A DNA stretch of 64,000 nucleotides from positions 2,976,001-3,040,000 of the forward strand of contig NZ_CP009747.1 in the NCBI RefSeq assembly GCF_000800255.1, in the 5' to 3' direction. The position numbers and the translations under genes are program-made. A model generated the notes under the pieces. The model was not told the origin of the DNA and did not search any database. It saw only the letters and a list, made by a program, of their open reading frames with translations. This DNA is from Pseudomonas parafulva. Lineage in GTDB: Bacteria > Pseudomonadota > Gammaproteobacteria > Pseudomonadales > Pseudomonadaceae. Below, piece after piece: positions 47,894 to 56,423 of the stretch. Each line of letters begins with the position of its first letter. Within the stretch, counting starts at the first letter, position 1.

Positions 47894-50185
47894 ATGATCA
47901 AATTGCCGTTGCTGGGCCTGGCCATGGGCCTGGTCAGTCACGTGGCCCTGGCCGCCCCCTCCGCCCCGCCCCTGGAAGACAAGGCGGCCTTCATCGACCA
48001 CCTGATCGGTCAGATGAGCGTCGAAGAAAAAATCGGCCAGTTGCGCCTGATCAGCATCAGTCCGGAAATGCCGCGCGAGAAAATCCGCGAGGAAATCGCC
48101 GCCGGGCGCATCGGCGGCACCTTCAATTCGCGCACCGCCCCGGAAAACCGCCCGATGCAGGACGCGGCGCTGCGCAGCCGGCTGAAGATCCCGATGTTCT
48201 TCGCCTACGACACCCTTCACGGCGAACGCACGATCTTCCCGATCAGCCTGGGCCTGGCCGCGACCTGGGACATGGACGCGATCGCCAAGGTCGGCCGCAC
48301 CTCGGCCATCGAAGCGTCGGCCGACGCCCTGGACATGACCTTCGCGCCGATGGTCGACATTGCCCGCGATCCGCGCTGGGGCCGCACCAGCGAAGGCTTC
48401 GGTGAAGACACCTACCTGACCTCGAAGATCGGTCAGACCCTGGTCCGCGCCCTGCAGGGCAAGAGCCCGGCCGAGCCGGACAGCATCATGGCCATCGTCA
48501 AGCACTTCGCCCTGTATGGCGCCGTGGAAGGCGGGCGCGACTACAACACGGTCGATATGAGCCTGCCGAAAATGTACAACGACTACCTGCCGCCGTACCG
48601 CGCCAGCCTCGACGCCGGTGCAGGCGGGGTGATGGTGGCGCTGAACTCGATCAACGGCGTGCCGGCCACTGCCGACACTTGGCTGATGAACGACCTGCTG
48701 CGCAAGCAGTGGGGCTTCAAGGGCGTGACCATCAGCGACCATGGCGCGATCCAGGAATTGATCCGCCACGGCGTGGCCCGTGACGGCCGAGAGGCGGCCA
48801 AGCTGGCGATCAAGGCCGGCATCGACATGAGCATGAACGACACGCTCTACGGCCAGGAATTGCCGGGTCTGTTGAAGTCCGGCGAAGTCACCCAGGCCGA
48901 GCTCGACCAGGCCGTGCGCGAGGTGCTCGGCGCCAAGTACGACATGGGTCTGTTCAAGGATCCCTACGTGCGCATCGGCAAACCCGACACCGACCTCAAG
49001 GACTACTACGGCGAAGACCGTCTGCACCGCGAGGCCGCCCGCGACGTGGCTCGACGCAGCCTGGTGCTGCTGGAGAACCGCGATCAGACCCTGCCGCTGA
49101 AGAAGGCGGGCACCATCGCCCTGGTCGGCCCGCTGGCCGACGCCCCCATCGACATGATGGGCAGTTGGGCCGCCGACGGCCGGCCCGAACACTCGGTGAC
49201 CGTGCGCGAAGGCCTGCGCCGTGCCACCGAGGGCAAGGCCAAGCTGGTGTATGCCCGCGGTTCGAACATCAGCGGCGACAAGGCCATCGTCGACTACCTG
49301 AACTTCCTCAACTTCGCCGCCCCGGAAATCGTCGACGACCCGCGTCCGGCCGCCGTGCTGATCGACGAAGCGGTCAAAGCCGCGCGTCAGTCCGATGTCG
49401 TGGTGGCCGTGGTCGGCGAGTCGCGTGGCATGTCCCACGAGTCCTCCAGCCGCACCACCCTGGAAATCCCGGCCGTGCAGCGCGAGCTGATCAAGGCCCT
49501 GAAAGCCACCGGCAAGCCGCTGGTGCTGGTGCTGATGAACGGCCGTCCGCTGTCCATCGCCTGGGAGCGCGAGCAGGCCGACGCCATCCTGGAGACCTGG
49601 TTCAGCGGCACCGAGGGCGGCAATGCGATCGCCGATGTGCTGTTCGGCGACTACAACCCGTCGGGCAAGCTGGCGATCACCTTCCCGCGCTCGGTCGGGC
49701 AGATCCCGATGTACTACAACCACCTGAGCATCGGTCGCCCCTACACCCCGGGTAAACCCGGCAACTACACCTCGCAGTATTTCGAGGAGCCCAACGGGCC
49801 GCTGTATCCGTTCGGCTACGGTTTGAGCTACAGCCAGTTCGAGCTGTCGGACCTGGCCCTGTCCAAGACGGCCCTCAAGCGCGGCGACACCCTGCAGGCG
49901 GAGGTGACGGTGAAGAACACCGGCACGTTCGACGGCGAGACCGTGGTGCAGCTCTATGTCCAGGACGTCAGCGCGTCCATGAGCCGCCCAGTCAAGGAGT
50001 TGAAGCACTTCCAGAAGGTGCTGCTCAAGGCCGGCGAAGCGCGCACCCTGACCTTCGCCATCAGCGAGGACGACCTGAAGTTCTACAACGGCCAGTTGCA
50101 GCATGTCGCCGAGCCGGGACAGTTCAACGTCCAGGTGGGACTGGACTCGCAAGCGGTGCAGCAGCAGAGCTTCGAGCTGCTGTAG
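47894..50185 (+). CDS. bglX: Periplasmic beta-glucosidase BglX (GH3)
   Basis: Releases glucose from beta-linked glucosides in the periplasm. The 763-residue precursor has a signal peptide (MIKLPLLGLAMGLVSHVALA), the GH3 barrel with DIARDPRWGRTSEGFGEDTYL near 155 and KHFALYGAVEGGRDYN near 205, nucleophile Asp in KGVTISDHGA (near 281), an alpha/beta sandwich domain, and a C-terminal fibronectin-III-like domain (from about 650). A start four codons upstream (MMELMIK) is possible; the chosen one gives a more normal signal peptide and the family length. It may recycle glucans such as those made by NdvB, though this is only a suggestion. Confidence 0.94.
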   Translation: MIKLPLLGLAMGLVSHVALAAPSAPPLEDKAAFIDHLIGQMSVEEKIGQLRLISISPEMPREKIREEIAAGRIGGTFNSRTAPENRPMQDAALRSRLKIPMFFAYDTLHGERTIFPISLGLAATWDMDAIAKVGRTSAIEASADALDMTFAPMVDIARDPRWGRTSEGFGEDTYLTSKIGQTLVRALQGKSPAEPDSIMAIVKHFALYGAVEGGRDYNTVDMSLPKMYNDYLPPYRASLDAGAGGVMVALNSINGVPATADTWLMNDLLRKQWGFKGVTISDHGAIQELIRHGVARDGREAAKLAIKAGIDMSMNDTLYGQELPGLLKSGEVTQAELDQAVREVLGAKYDMGLFKDPYVRIGKPDTDLKDYYGEDRLHREAARDVARRSLVLLENRDQTLPLKKAGTIALVGPLADAPIDMMGSWAADGRPEHSVTVREGLRRATEGKAKLVYARGSNISGDKAIVDYLNFLNFAAPEIVDDPRPAAVLIDEAVKAARQSDVVVAVVGESRGMSHESSSRTTLEIPAVQRELIKALKATGKPLVLVLMNGRPLSIAWEREQADAILETWFSGTEGGNAIADVLFGDYNPSGKLAITFPRSVGQIPMYYNHLSIGRPYTPGKPGNYTSQYFEEPNGPLYPFGYGLSYSQFELSDLALSKTALKRGDTLQAEVTVKNTGTFDGETVVQLYVQDVSASMSRPVKELKHFQKVLLKAGEARTLTFAISEDDLKFYNGQLQHVAEPGQFNVQVGLDSQAVQQQSFELL

Positions 50186-50195
50186 CGCGCAGGTA

Positions 50196-50224
50196 CCGCT
50201 CCTGCAAGGGATCTGCAGGAGCGG
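50196..50224 (+). terminator. Hairpin after bglX
   Basis: CCGCTCCTGC and GCAGGAGCGG form a perfect 10-bp stem with a 9-nt loop, ten bases after the bglX stop. The arm sequence resembles P. putida REP-type GCAGGAGCGG elements; no T-run. Confidence 0.55.
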
Positions 50225-50265
50225 CCTAGGTTCGACACGGCCAACAGCCTCGCCAGGATCCGCCC

Positions 50266-52026
50266 ATGCCCTCACCCCTGCGCGCCCTACGTCTGGGCCT
50301 GATCATCCTGCTGATCCTGATCGGCACCGCCCTGAGCGCCAGTTGGGCCATGCAGCACGCCAAGCGCCAGGCGATGCAGGCCGATGCACGACGGGCCAGC
50401 GAACAATTGACGCTCTACGCCAATGGCCTGCACACGCTGATCGAACGCTACCGCGCCCTGCCCGCAGTGCTGGCGCTCGACCCGCAGTTGATCGACGCGC
50501 TGCGCGGCCCGGTCGGCGAATCCCTGCAGCGCGTGCTCAACCACAAGCTCGAACGCATCAACGGCGCGGCCAATTCCTCCACCCTGGAGCTGCTGGACCA
50601 TACCGGACTGGCGGTGGCCGCCAGCAACTGGCGCCTGCCGACCACCTACGTCGGCTCCAACTACGGCTTTCGCCCTTACTTCAAGCAGACCCGCGTGCAG
50701 GGGCGCGGCAGCTTCTATGCCGTCGGCGTGACCAGTGGCGTGCCCGGCTACTTCCTCTCCAACGCCGTGACCGACGAACAGGGGCGCTTCCTCGGCGCGA
50801 TGGTGGTCAAGCTCGAATTTCCCGAGCTGGAACGCGAATGGCGGCAAGGCAATGACGACGTGCTGCTGGTCAGCGACGCGCGCGGGATCACCTTCATCGC
50901 TAACCAGAATGGCTGGCGCTACCGCGAGCTGCTGCCGTTGAGCGACGACGACCGCGCCGAACTGGCCCAGACCCGCCAGTACGACAAGCAACCGCTGATA
51001 CCGCTGCAGCATCAGTTGCTCAGCCGCTTCGACGAGCGCAGCACGCTGCGCCGGGTGAAGGGGCCGGAGGGCAGCGCCGACTACCTCTGGGAAAGCCTGC
51101 CGCTGACCACCGAGGGCTGGACCCTGCACCTGCTGCGCAAGCCCCAGGTGAGCGAGGACGCCCGCAACGCCGCCTTGCTCGGCGCGGCGGTGTGGTTGAG
51201 CCTGGCCTTTGCCGTGCTGTTCGTCAGCCAGCGCCTGCGCATCGCCCGCCTGCGCCAACGCAGCCGCGAGGAGCTGACGCGTCTGGTGGAAGCCCGCACC
51301 CGCGAGCTGCGCACCGCCCAGGAAGGTCTGGTGCAGTCGGCCAAACTGGCCGCGCTGGGGCAGATGTCGGCGGCCCTGGCCCATGAAATCAACCAGCCAC
51401 TGACCACCCAGCGCATGCAACTGGAGACCCTGCGCCTGCTGCTCGACCACGGTCGCATCGAACAGGCGCGCCAGGCACTGGAGCCGCTGGAACACATGCT
51501 CACGCGCATGGCCGCGCTCACCGGCCACTTGAAGACCTTCGCCCGCAACAGCCCCGGCGGGCTGCGCGAACGGCTGGACCTGGCCGGAGTGGTCGACCAG
51601 GCGCTGGAACTCATGGACACGCGTCTACGCAGCGAGCAGGTCGAGGTGGCGCTGTATCTGGCGCGCCCGGCCTGGGTGCGCGGCGATGCAATCCGTCTGG
51701 AGCAGGTGTTGATCAACCTGCTGCGCAACGCCCTCGACGCCATGCTCGACAAGCCTTACAAGCGCCTGGAAATCCGCATCGAAGCCGGCGACGGGCAGTG
51801 GCGCCTGAGCGTGCTCGACTCCGGCGGCGGCATCGCCCAGGCCGATCTAGCCAAGGTTTTCGACCCGTTCTTCACCACCAAGCCCGTGGGCGAAGGCCTG
51901 GGCTTGGGCCTGGCGATTTCCTATGGCATCGTCCATGAGGCGGGCGGTCAGTTGCAGGTCGACAATCTGCCTGGCGGCGCCCGCTTCACCCTGACCCTGC
52001 CCCGCGACCTGGAGCCTGCATGTTGA
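50266..52026 (+). CDS. Sensor histidine kinase, DctB/MifS type
   Basis: Membrane sensor for dicarboxylates, here probably 2-oxoglutarate. The 586 residues have TM1 (about 9-30), a periplasmic double-Cache (PDC) sensor (about 35-300), TM2 near 308-326, a short coiled-coil, HisKA with phospho-acceptor H373 in ALAHEINQPLTTQR, and HATPase_c with NLLRNALDAM, DSGGGIAQ and GEGLGLGLAIS. It overlaps its response regulator by seven bases and faces the downstream transporter. In P. aeruginosa MifS/MifR controls 2-oxoglutarate uptake via PcaT, a close functional parallel. Confidence 0.92.
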   Translation: MPSPLRALRLGLIILLILIGTALSASWAMQHAKRQAMQADARRASEQLTLYANGLHTLIERYRALPAVLALDPQLIDALRGPVGESLQRVLNHKLERINGAANSSTLELLDHTGLAVAASNWRLPTTYVGSNYGFRPYFKQTRVQGRGSFYAVGVTSGVPGYFLSNAVTDEQGRFLGAMVVKLEFPELEREWRQGNDDVLLVSDARGITFIANQNGWRYRELLPLSDDDRAELAQTRQYDKQPLIPLQHQLLSRFDERSTLRRVKGPEGSADYLWESLPLTTEGWTLHLLRKPQVSEDARNAALLGAAVWLSLAFAVLFVSQRLRIARLRQRSREELTRLVEARTRELRTAQEGLVQSAKLAALGQMSAALAHEINQPLTTQRMQLETLRLLLDHGRIEQARQALEPLEHMLTRMAALTGHLKTFARNSPGGLRERLDLAGVVDQALELMDTRLRSEQVEVALYLARPAWVRGDAIRLEQVLINLLRNALDAMLDKPYKRLEIRIEAGDGQWRLSVLDSGGGIAQADLAKVFDPFFTTKPVGEGLGLGLAISYGIVHEAGGQLQVDNLPGGARFTLTLPRDLEPAC

Positions 52027-53354
52027 ATTCAGTGATCGTCGTCGACGACGAAGCGAGCATCCGCACGGCGGTCGAGCAGTGGCTGAGCTTGTCCGGCTTC
52101 AGCGTGCAACTGTTCGCCCGAGCCGAAGAGTGCCTGGCGCAACTGCCCCCTCACTTTCCCGGGGTGGTCATCAGCGATGTGCGCATGCCGGGCATGGATG
52201 GCCTGCAGTTGCTCGAACGCTTGCACGCACTGGACGCCGAACTGCCGGTGATCCTGCTCACCGGCCACGGCGACGTGCCCATGGCGGTGGACGCCATGCG
52301 CAACGGCGCCTACGACTTCCTGGAAAAGCCCTTCACACCGCAGCACCTGCTGGGCAGCTTGCGCCGGGCGCTGGAGAAACGCCAATTGGTGCTGGCCAAC
52401 CGCGCATTGCACCACCAGGCCGATTTGAAGGAACGCCTGCAAGGCACCTTGCTCGGCATGTCGCAAGGCTTGCAGCAGTTGCGCCGCCAGGTGCTGGAGT
52501 TGGCCGCGCTGCCGGTCAACGTGCTGATTCGCGGCGACACCGGCAGTGGCAAGGAACGCGTGGCGCGCTGCCTGCATGACTTCGGTCCACGGGCAGAAAA
52601 GCCCTTCGTGGCACTGAACTGCGCCGCCATCCCCGAAGCGCTGTTCGAAGCCGAACTGTTCGGCCACGAGAGCGGTGCGTTCACCGGCGCCCAGGGCAAG
52701 CGCATCGGCAAGCTGGAATATGCCAATGGCGGCACGCTGTTTCTCGATGAAATCGAAAGCATGCCGCTGGCCCAGCAGGCCAAGCTGCTGCGGGTGATTC
52801 AGGAGCACACACTGGAACGCCTGGGTGGCAATCAGAGCATCCGCGTCGACCTGCGGATCATTGCCGCGACCAAACCCGATCTGCTCGAAGAGGCCCGCGC
52901 CGGGCGCTTTCGCGAAGACCTGGCCTATCGCCTGAACGTCGCCGAGCTGCGGCTGGCGCCCTTGCGCGAACGGCGCGAGGACATCCCCCTGCTGTTCGAG
53001 CACTTCGTGCGCACCGCCGCCGAGCGTCTGGGCCGCAGTGCCCCGCCGCTGTCTGGCGCGATGCTGGCGCAGTTGCTGGCGCGCGAATGGCCGGGCAACG
53101 TGCGGGAACTGGCCAATGCCGCCGAACGCCATGCCCTGGGTCTGGACTCGACACCGGTCGAACCTGCGCCGGGCGCGCACTCGCTCAGCGAGCAAATGGA
53201 GGCCTTCGAGGCACAGTGCCTGCGCGCGGCGTTGCGTCAGCATGGGGGGGAAATCAAGGCGGTGATGGAAGCATTGCAGCTACCGCGACGCACGCTCAAC
53301 GAGAAAATGCAGCGTCATGGCCTGACCCGTGAGGATTTTCTCGATCCTCAATGA
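52020..53354 (+). CDS. Sigma-54-dependent response regulator, DctD/MifR type
   Basis: NtrC-family enhancer-binding activator. The 444 residues contain a receiver domain with phospho-acceptor D52 in [13 protein letters not shown], an AAA+ domain with Walker [13 protein letters not shown] near 171, the canonical sigma-54 contact loop ESGAFTGA near 217, Walker [12 protein letters not shown] and [19 protein letters not shown] Fis-type helix-turn-helix closes it ([20 protein letters not shown]). Its likely target is the transporter directly downstream, which has a -24/-12 promoter and inverted repeats suited as enhancer sites. Confidence 0.94.
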   Translation: MLNSVIVVDDEASIRTAVEQWLSLSGFSVQLFARAEECLAQLPPHFPGVVISDVRMPGMDGLQLLERLHALDAELPVILLTGHGDVPMAVDAMRNGAYDFLEKPFTPQHLLGSLRRALEKRQLVLANRALHHQADLKERLQGTLLGMSQGLQQLRRQVLELAALPVNVLIRGDTGSGKERVARCLHDFGPRAEKPFVALNCAAIPEALFEAELFGHESGAFTGAQGKRIGKLEYANGGTLFLDEIESMPLAQQAKLLRVIQEHTLERLGGNQSIRVDLRIIAATKPDLLEEARAGRFREDLAYRLNVAELRLAPLRERREDIPLLFEHFVRTAAERLGRSAPPLSGAMLAQLLAREWPGNVRELANAAERHALGLDSTPVEPAPGAHSLSEQMEAFEAQCLRAALRQHGGEIKAVMEALQLPRRTLNEKMQRHGLTREDFLDPQ

Positions 53355-53401
53355 GCGGATTATTGCCCACGACCGCGCTTAGATAAGCGGAAATCCGCTC
53401 A
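53352..53401 (+). promoter_or_regulatory. Candidate enhancer site for the sigma-54 regulator
   Basis: TGAGCGGAT (53352-53360) and ATCCGCTCA (53393-53401) form a perfect 9-bp inverted repeat. Within it is the compact palindrome AGCGGA-AA-TCCGCT (53386-53399). The cluster begins in the stop codon of the regulator gene and lies roughly 100-150 bp upstream of the -24 element, the usual enhancer distance. Confidence 0.6.
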
Positions 53402-53500
53402 TCACGGTCCATGCGTGCCATGTAGAGGTGCAGCGGGAAATCCTGCCAAGGCCTCAGCCACGAGGCTTAGCGCCCTGAAACGGCGCAGCGTGCTCCTATT

Positions 53501-53516
53501 TGGCACAGCTTCTGCA
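53501..53516 (+). promoter_or_regulatory. Sigma-54 (-24/-12) promoter of the 2-oxoglutarate transporter
   Basis: TGGCACAGCTTCTGCA has the invariant GG and GC separated by exactly ten bases and a TGGCAC -24 block. It lies 61 nt before the transporter start, leaving a leader of about 50 nt. Confidence 0.8.
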
Positions 53517-53550
53517 ATCCCTTTTTCAAGCGCGACCCTGCGCGTCTCAC

Positions 53551-53558
53551 AAAAACAA
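53551..53558 (+). promoter_or_regulatory. Crc/Hfq catabolite-repression motif
   Basis: AAAAACAA fits the Hfq/Crc A-rich (AAN triplet) motif and sits just upstream of the AAGG ribosome-binding site of the transporter gene, where Hfq/Crc binding blocks translation in pseudomonads growing on preferred carbon sources. Confidence 0.5.
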
Positions 53559-53576
53559 CGAAAAAGGTATCCCCTG

Positions 53577-54896
53577 ATGGATAACGCCACCACCCTGCCC
53601 ACTGGGGCGGCCACTGCGCCCGCTGCCGAAAAGACCACTGCCAGTCGACTGAAATCGATCTTCAGCGGATCGATCGGCAACATGGTCGAATGGTACGACT
53701 GGTACGTCTACGCCGCCTTCTCGCTGTACTTCGCCAAGGCCTTCTTCCCGGCTGGCGACACCACCGCACAATTGCTCAATACCGCCGCCATCTTCGCCGT
53801 GGGCTTCCTCATGCGTCCGATCGGCGGTTGGCTGATGGGCCTGTACGCCGACCGCAAGGGCCGCAAGGCGGCGCTGATGGCCTCGGTCCTGCTGATGTGC
53901 GCCGGCTCGCTGGTCATTGCCTTGACTCCGGGCTATGAAACCATCGGCGTCGCAGCGCCCGTGCTGCTGGTCATCGCGCGCCTGATGCAGGGGTTGTCGG
54001 TCGGCGGCGAATACGGCACTTCCGCCACCTACCTCAGCGAGATGGCCAGCAAGGAGCGTCGCGGCTTCTTCTCCAGCTTCCAGTACGTGACCTTGATTTC
54101 CGGCCAGCTGATCGCCCTGGCGGTGCTGATCATCCTGCAGAACACCCTGACCACCGAGCAGCTGTACGCCTGGGGCTGGCGCGTACCGTTCGTGATCGGC
54201 GCGCTGTGTGCAGTGGTGGCGCTGTACCTGCGCCGCGGCATGGAAGAGACCGCCTCCTTCACCAAGAAGGAGAAATCCAAGGAAAGCCTGATGCGCACCC
54301 TGATGCGCCATCCCAAGGAACTGCTGACCGTGGTCGGCCTGACCATGGGCGGCACCCTGGCCTTCTACACCTACACCACCTACATGCAGAAGTACCTGGT
54401 CAACACGGTCGGCATGAGCATCAGCGACTCGACCACCATCTCGGCCGCGACGCTGTTCCTGTTCATGTGCCTGCAACCGATCATCGGCGGGTTGTCCGAC
54501 AAGATCGGTCGACGTCCGATCCTGATCGCCTTCGGCGTGCTCGGTACGCTGTTCACCGTGCCGATCCTCAGCACCCTGCACACCATCCAGAGCTGGTGGG
54601 GCGCGTTTTTCCTGATCATGGCGGCACTGATCATCGTCAGCGGCTATACCTCGATCAACGCGGTGGTCAAGGCCGAGCTGTTCCCCACCGAGATTCGCGC
54701 CCTGGGCGTGGGCCTGCCGTATGCACTGACCGTGTCGATCTTCGGCGGCACGGCCGAGTACGTGGCGCTGTGGTTCAAGAGCATCGGCATGGAGACCGGC
54801 TTCTACTGGTACGTCACCGGCTGCATCGCGTGCTCGCTGCTGGTCTACGCGACCATGAAGGACACCAAGCAGCACTCGCGCATCACCACTGACTGA
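53577..54896 (+). CDS. 2-oxoglutarate/dicarboxylate MFS permease (KgtP/PcaT type)
   Basis: Metabolite:H+ symporter of the MFS. The 439 residues have 12 membrane segments, SIGNMVEWYDWYVYAAFSLYF at the first helix, the GLYADRKGRKAAL loop motif after helix 2, RLMQGLSVGGEYGTSATYLSEMA, and GGLSDKIGRRPIL in the second half, all typical of the KgtP/ShiA branch. The start MDNATTLPTG is preceded by AAGG at nine bases; upstream in-frame codons lie over the promoter. Control is inferred to be by sigma-54 with the adjacent two-component pair, plus Crc/Hfq. A hairpin terminator follows. Confidence 0.93.
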   Translation: MDNATTLPTGAATAPAAEKTTASRLKSIFSGSIGNMVEWYDWYVYAAFSLYFAKAFFPAGDTTAQLLNTAAIFAVGFLMRPIGGWLMGLYADRKGRKAALMASVLLMCAGSLVIALTPGYETIGVAAPVLLVIARLMQGLSVGGEYGTSATYLSEMASKERRGFFSSFQYVTLISGQLIALAVLIILQNTLTTEQLYAWGWRVPFVIGALCAVVALYLRRGMEETASFTKKEKSKESLMRTLMRHPKELLTVVGLTMGGTLAFYTYTTYMQKYLVNTVGMSISDSTTISAATLFLFMCLQPIIGGLSDKIGRRPILIAFGVLGTLFTVPILSTLHTIQSWWGAFFLIMAALIIVSGYTSINAVVKAELFPTEIRALGVGLPYALTVSIFGGTAEYVALWFKSIGMETGFYWYVTGCIACSLLVYATMKDTKQHSRITTD

Positions 54897-54910
54897 GTGA
54901 CAGTGTTCGG

Positions 54911-54938
54911 GGCCGGGGTCGCATTCGCGATTCCGGCC
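54911..54938 (+). terminator. Hairpin terminator after the MFS permease
   Basis: GGCCGGGGTCGC pairs with GCGATTCCGGCC (two G-T pairs) around ATTC, 15 nt after the stop. The tail is only mildly T-rich. Confidence 0.6.
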
Positions 54939-55025
54939 TGCGTTTCAGACCATTCCCACCCCAGCCAAGGCTTGGCACACTAGGCGCTTCGTTCATCCCA
55001 GAGGAAGGGCCGCGGCCCTGTACCG

Positions 55026-55631
55026 ATGTACTACTACGAACCCGCCCTAGGCCACGGCCTGCCCCATGACCCCTTCAACGCCATCGTCGGTCCCCGCCCC
55101 ATCGGCTGGATCTCCTCCCATGATCGCGACGGCCGCCTGAACCTGGCGCCTTACAGTTTCTTCAATGCCTTCAACTACATCCCACCGATCATCGGCTTCT
55201 GCAGCGTCGGTCGCAAAGACAGCCTGAACAACATCGAACAGACCGGCGAGTTCGTCTGGAACCTGGCCACCCGCCCTTTGGCCGAGCAGATGAACCAGAG
55301 CTGTGCGGCGGTCGCGGCCGATGTCGATGAGTTCGACCTGAGCGGCCTGACGCCCGCCGCCTCGAAGGTGGTGAGCGTGCCGCGTGTGGGCGAAAGCCCG
55401 GTGAACTTCGAGTGCAAGGTCACGCAGATCGTGCAGCTCAAGCGCGCCGATCAGGCGCTGGTGCCCAGTTGGTTGATCCTGGGCGAAGTGGTCGCCGTGC
55501 ACATCGCCGAGCACCTGCTCAAGGACGGTCTCTATGACACCGCTGCCGCCGAGCCTATCCTGCGTGGCGGCGGCCCGGCGGACTACTTCGAACTGGGCAA
55601 GCTGTTCCAGATGCGTCGCCCACAGGCCTGA
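55026..55631 (+). CDS. Flavin reductase family protein
   Basis: FMN-binding split-barrel protein of the flavin-reductase-like superfamily, expected to reduce or carry FMN for a partner oxygenase. The 201 residues begin MYYYEPALGHGLPHDPFNAIVGPRPIGWISS, the family start, and contain LNLAPYSFFNAFNYIPPIIGFCS and KDSLNNIEQTGEFVWNLA. No obvious partner is next to it; the ABM-type monooxygenase nearby is flavin-independent in most relatives. Not recognised beyond family. Confidence 0.9.
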   Translation: MYYYEPALGHGLPHDPFNAIVGPRPIGWISSHDRDGRLNLAPYSFFNAFNYIPPIIGFCSVGRKDSLNNIEQTGEFVWNLATRPLAEQMNQSCAAVAADVDEFDLSGLTPAASKVVSVPRVGESPVNFECKVTQIVQLKRADQALVPSWLILGEVVAVHIAEHLLKDGLYDTAAAEPILRGGGPADYFELGKLFQMRRPQA

Positions 55632-55865
55632 TCACCAGATCAGTTCACCCGCGTCATCGACGCCCTGCAGGCGCTCCAGTTCAGCGCTGGCGGCCGCATC
55701 GGTCGCCACTGCCGAGGCCAGTACCTGGCCCTCGAGGATCTTGTGAAAACGCGGTGCACCGCCGCCGTTCAGGGCTTTCACCGCGATTGCCGGGTGATAG
55801 CCACCGCCCTCGGCTGGAACCATCGCCGAAACGGCTTCGAAACCTGGGAACTCTCTGCGTGCCAT
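55632..55865 (-). CDS. Small conserved hypothetical protein
   Basis: A 77-residue protein of unknown function. The start MARREFPGFEAVSAM is preceded by GGAGGG at six bases, which strongly supports translation. The sequence has a glycine-rich middle (GGGYHPAIAVKALNGGGAPRF) and an acidic C-terminus (LQGVDDAGELIW), with no cysteine, signal or membrane segment. It converges on the flavin reductase gene with no intervening base. I do not recognise a domain. Confidence 0.75.
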   Translation of the reverse strand: MARREFPGFEAVSAMVPAEGGGYHPAIAVKALNGGGAPRFHKILEGQVLASAVATDAAASAELERLQGVDDAGELIW

Positions 55866-55926
55866 TACTGCCCTCCAGCAGTCGATCGAAGGGCGCGATT
55901 CTACTGCAAGCGGAGGACCGATGCGG

Positions 55927-56220
55927 TCAGTCGAAGGTGTGCAGGTCCATGCTTGCCACCACCCGCTCCTGCACCAGGTCGCCGAACAGCGTGAGTGTGG
56001 GCGAGGCGAAGTAGCGACTCATGGCCTGCTGGTCCTGCCAACTGCCGGTGAGCAGCCAGAGGTCGGCATCGGCCTGCGAGCGCTGTACGCTGAAGGCCAG
56101 GCAGCCGGGGCTGCGCTGCGAAGGCTCGAGCAGATCGCGCAGGCGCATGCCGAGTTCTGCCGAGCGGCCGCGGCTGGCACGGATGAAAGCCAAGTGGGTG
56201 ACCGGTTGCTGCAGGGTCAT
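55927..56220 (-). CDS. Antibiotic biosynthesis monooxygenase (ABM) domain protein
   Basis: A 97-residue ferredoxin-like-fold protein. VTHLAFIRASRGRSAELGMRLRDLLEPSQRSPGCLAF and WLLTGSWQDQQAMSRYFASP match the ABM family, small cofactor-free oxygenases or quinol-handling enzymes. AAGGAG lies eight bases before the ATG. It diverges from an AraC-type regulator across 203 nt containing a perfect long inverted repeat, so the regulator very likely controls it. Confidence 0.9.
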   Translation of the reverse strand: MTLQQPVTHLAFIRASRGRSAELGMRLRDLLEPSQRSPGCLAFSVQRSQADADLWLLTGSWQDQQAMSRYFASPTLTLFGDLVQERVVASMDLHTFD

Positions 56221-56266
56221 GATCGATCTCCTTGAAAGCCGGCGAGACGGGAAAGCCAGGCTGCCA

Positions 56267-56272
56267 AGATTA
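56267..56272 (-). promoter_or_regulatory. Probable -10 of the ABM gene
   Basis: TAATCT on the minus strand, 31 nt outside the left arm of the palindrome, mirrors the -10 on the other side. Confidence 0.45.
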
Positions 56273-56303
56273 GGATCCGCCCGATGCGGGGCGTTAGGCC
56301 AAA

Positions 56304-56361
56304 ACTGCCGGTCGATTGCCTGATCCTGTCAGCGTGCAGGATCAGGCAATCGACCGGCAGT
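56304..56361. promoter_or_regulatory. Perfect 25-bp inverted repeat, candidate AraC operator
   Basis: The arms 56304-56328 (starting ACTGCCGGTCGATT) and 56337-56361 are exact reverse complements around the 8-nt spacer TCAGCGTG. Each arm points away toward one of two divergent genes, and a -10-like hexamer follows each arm at nearly the same distance (31 and 30 nt). No T-run follows, which argues against a plain terminator. Confidence 0.75.
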
Positions 56362-56391
56362 ATCCGGCTAGCGCTTGGCGTTGCCCAAACC

Positions 56392-56397
56392 TATGCT
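56392..56397 (+). promoter_or_regulatory. Probable -10 of the AraC regulator gene
   Basis: TATGCT lies 30 nt outside the right arm of the palindrome and 26 nt before the start codon. Confidence 0.45.
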
Positions 56398-56423
56398 GGC
56401 CCCGTCCCTGAAGGAATTCGACC

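Noticed and set aside
47786..50275. 829-codon open frame antisense to bglX
   Set aside because: Codon-bias shadow of bglX; no recognisable domain, and it reads through both intergenic edges.
56304..56361. Simple Rho-independent terminator
   Set aside because: The flanking genes diverge from it, so neither transcript would reach it as a terminator, and there is no T-run on either side.
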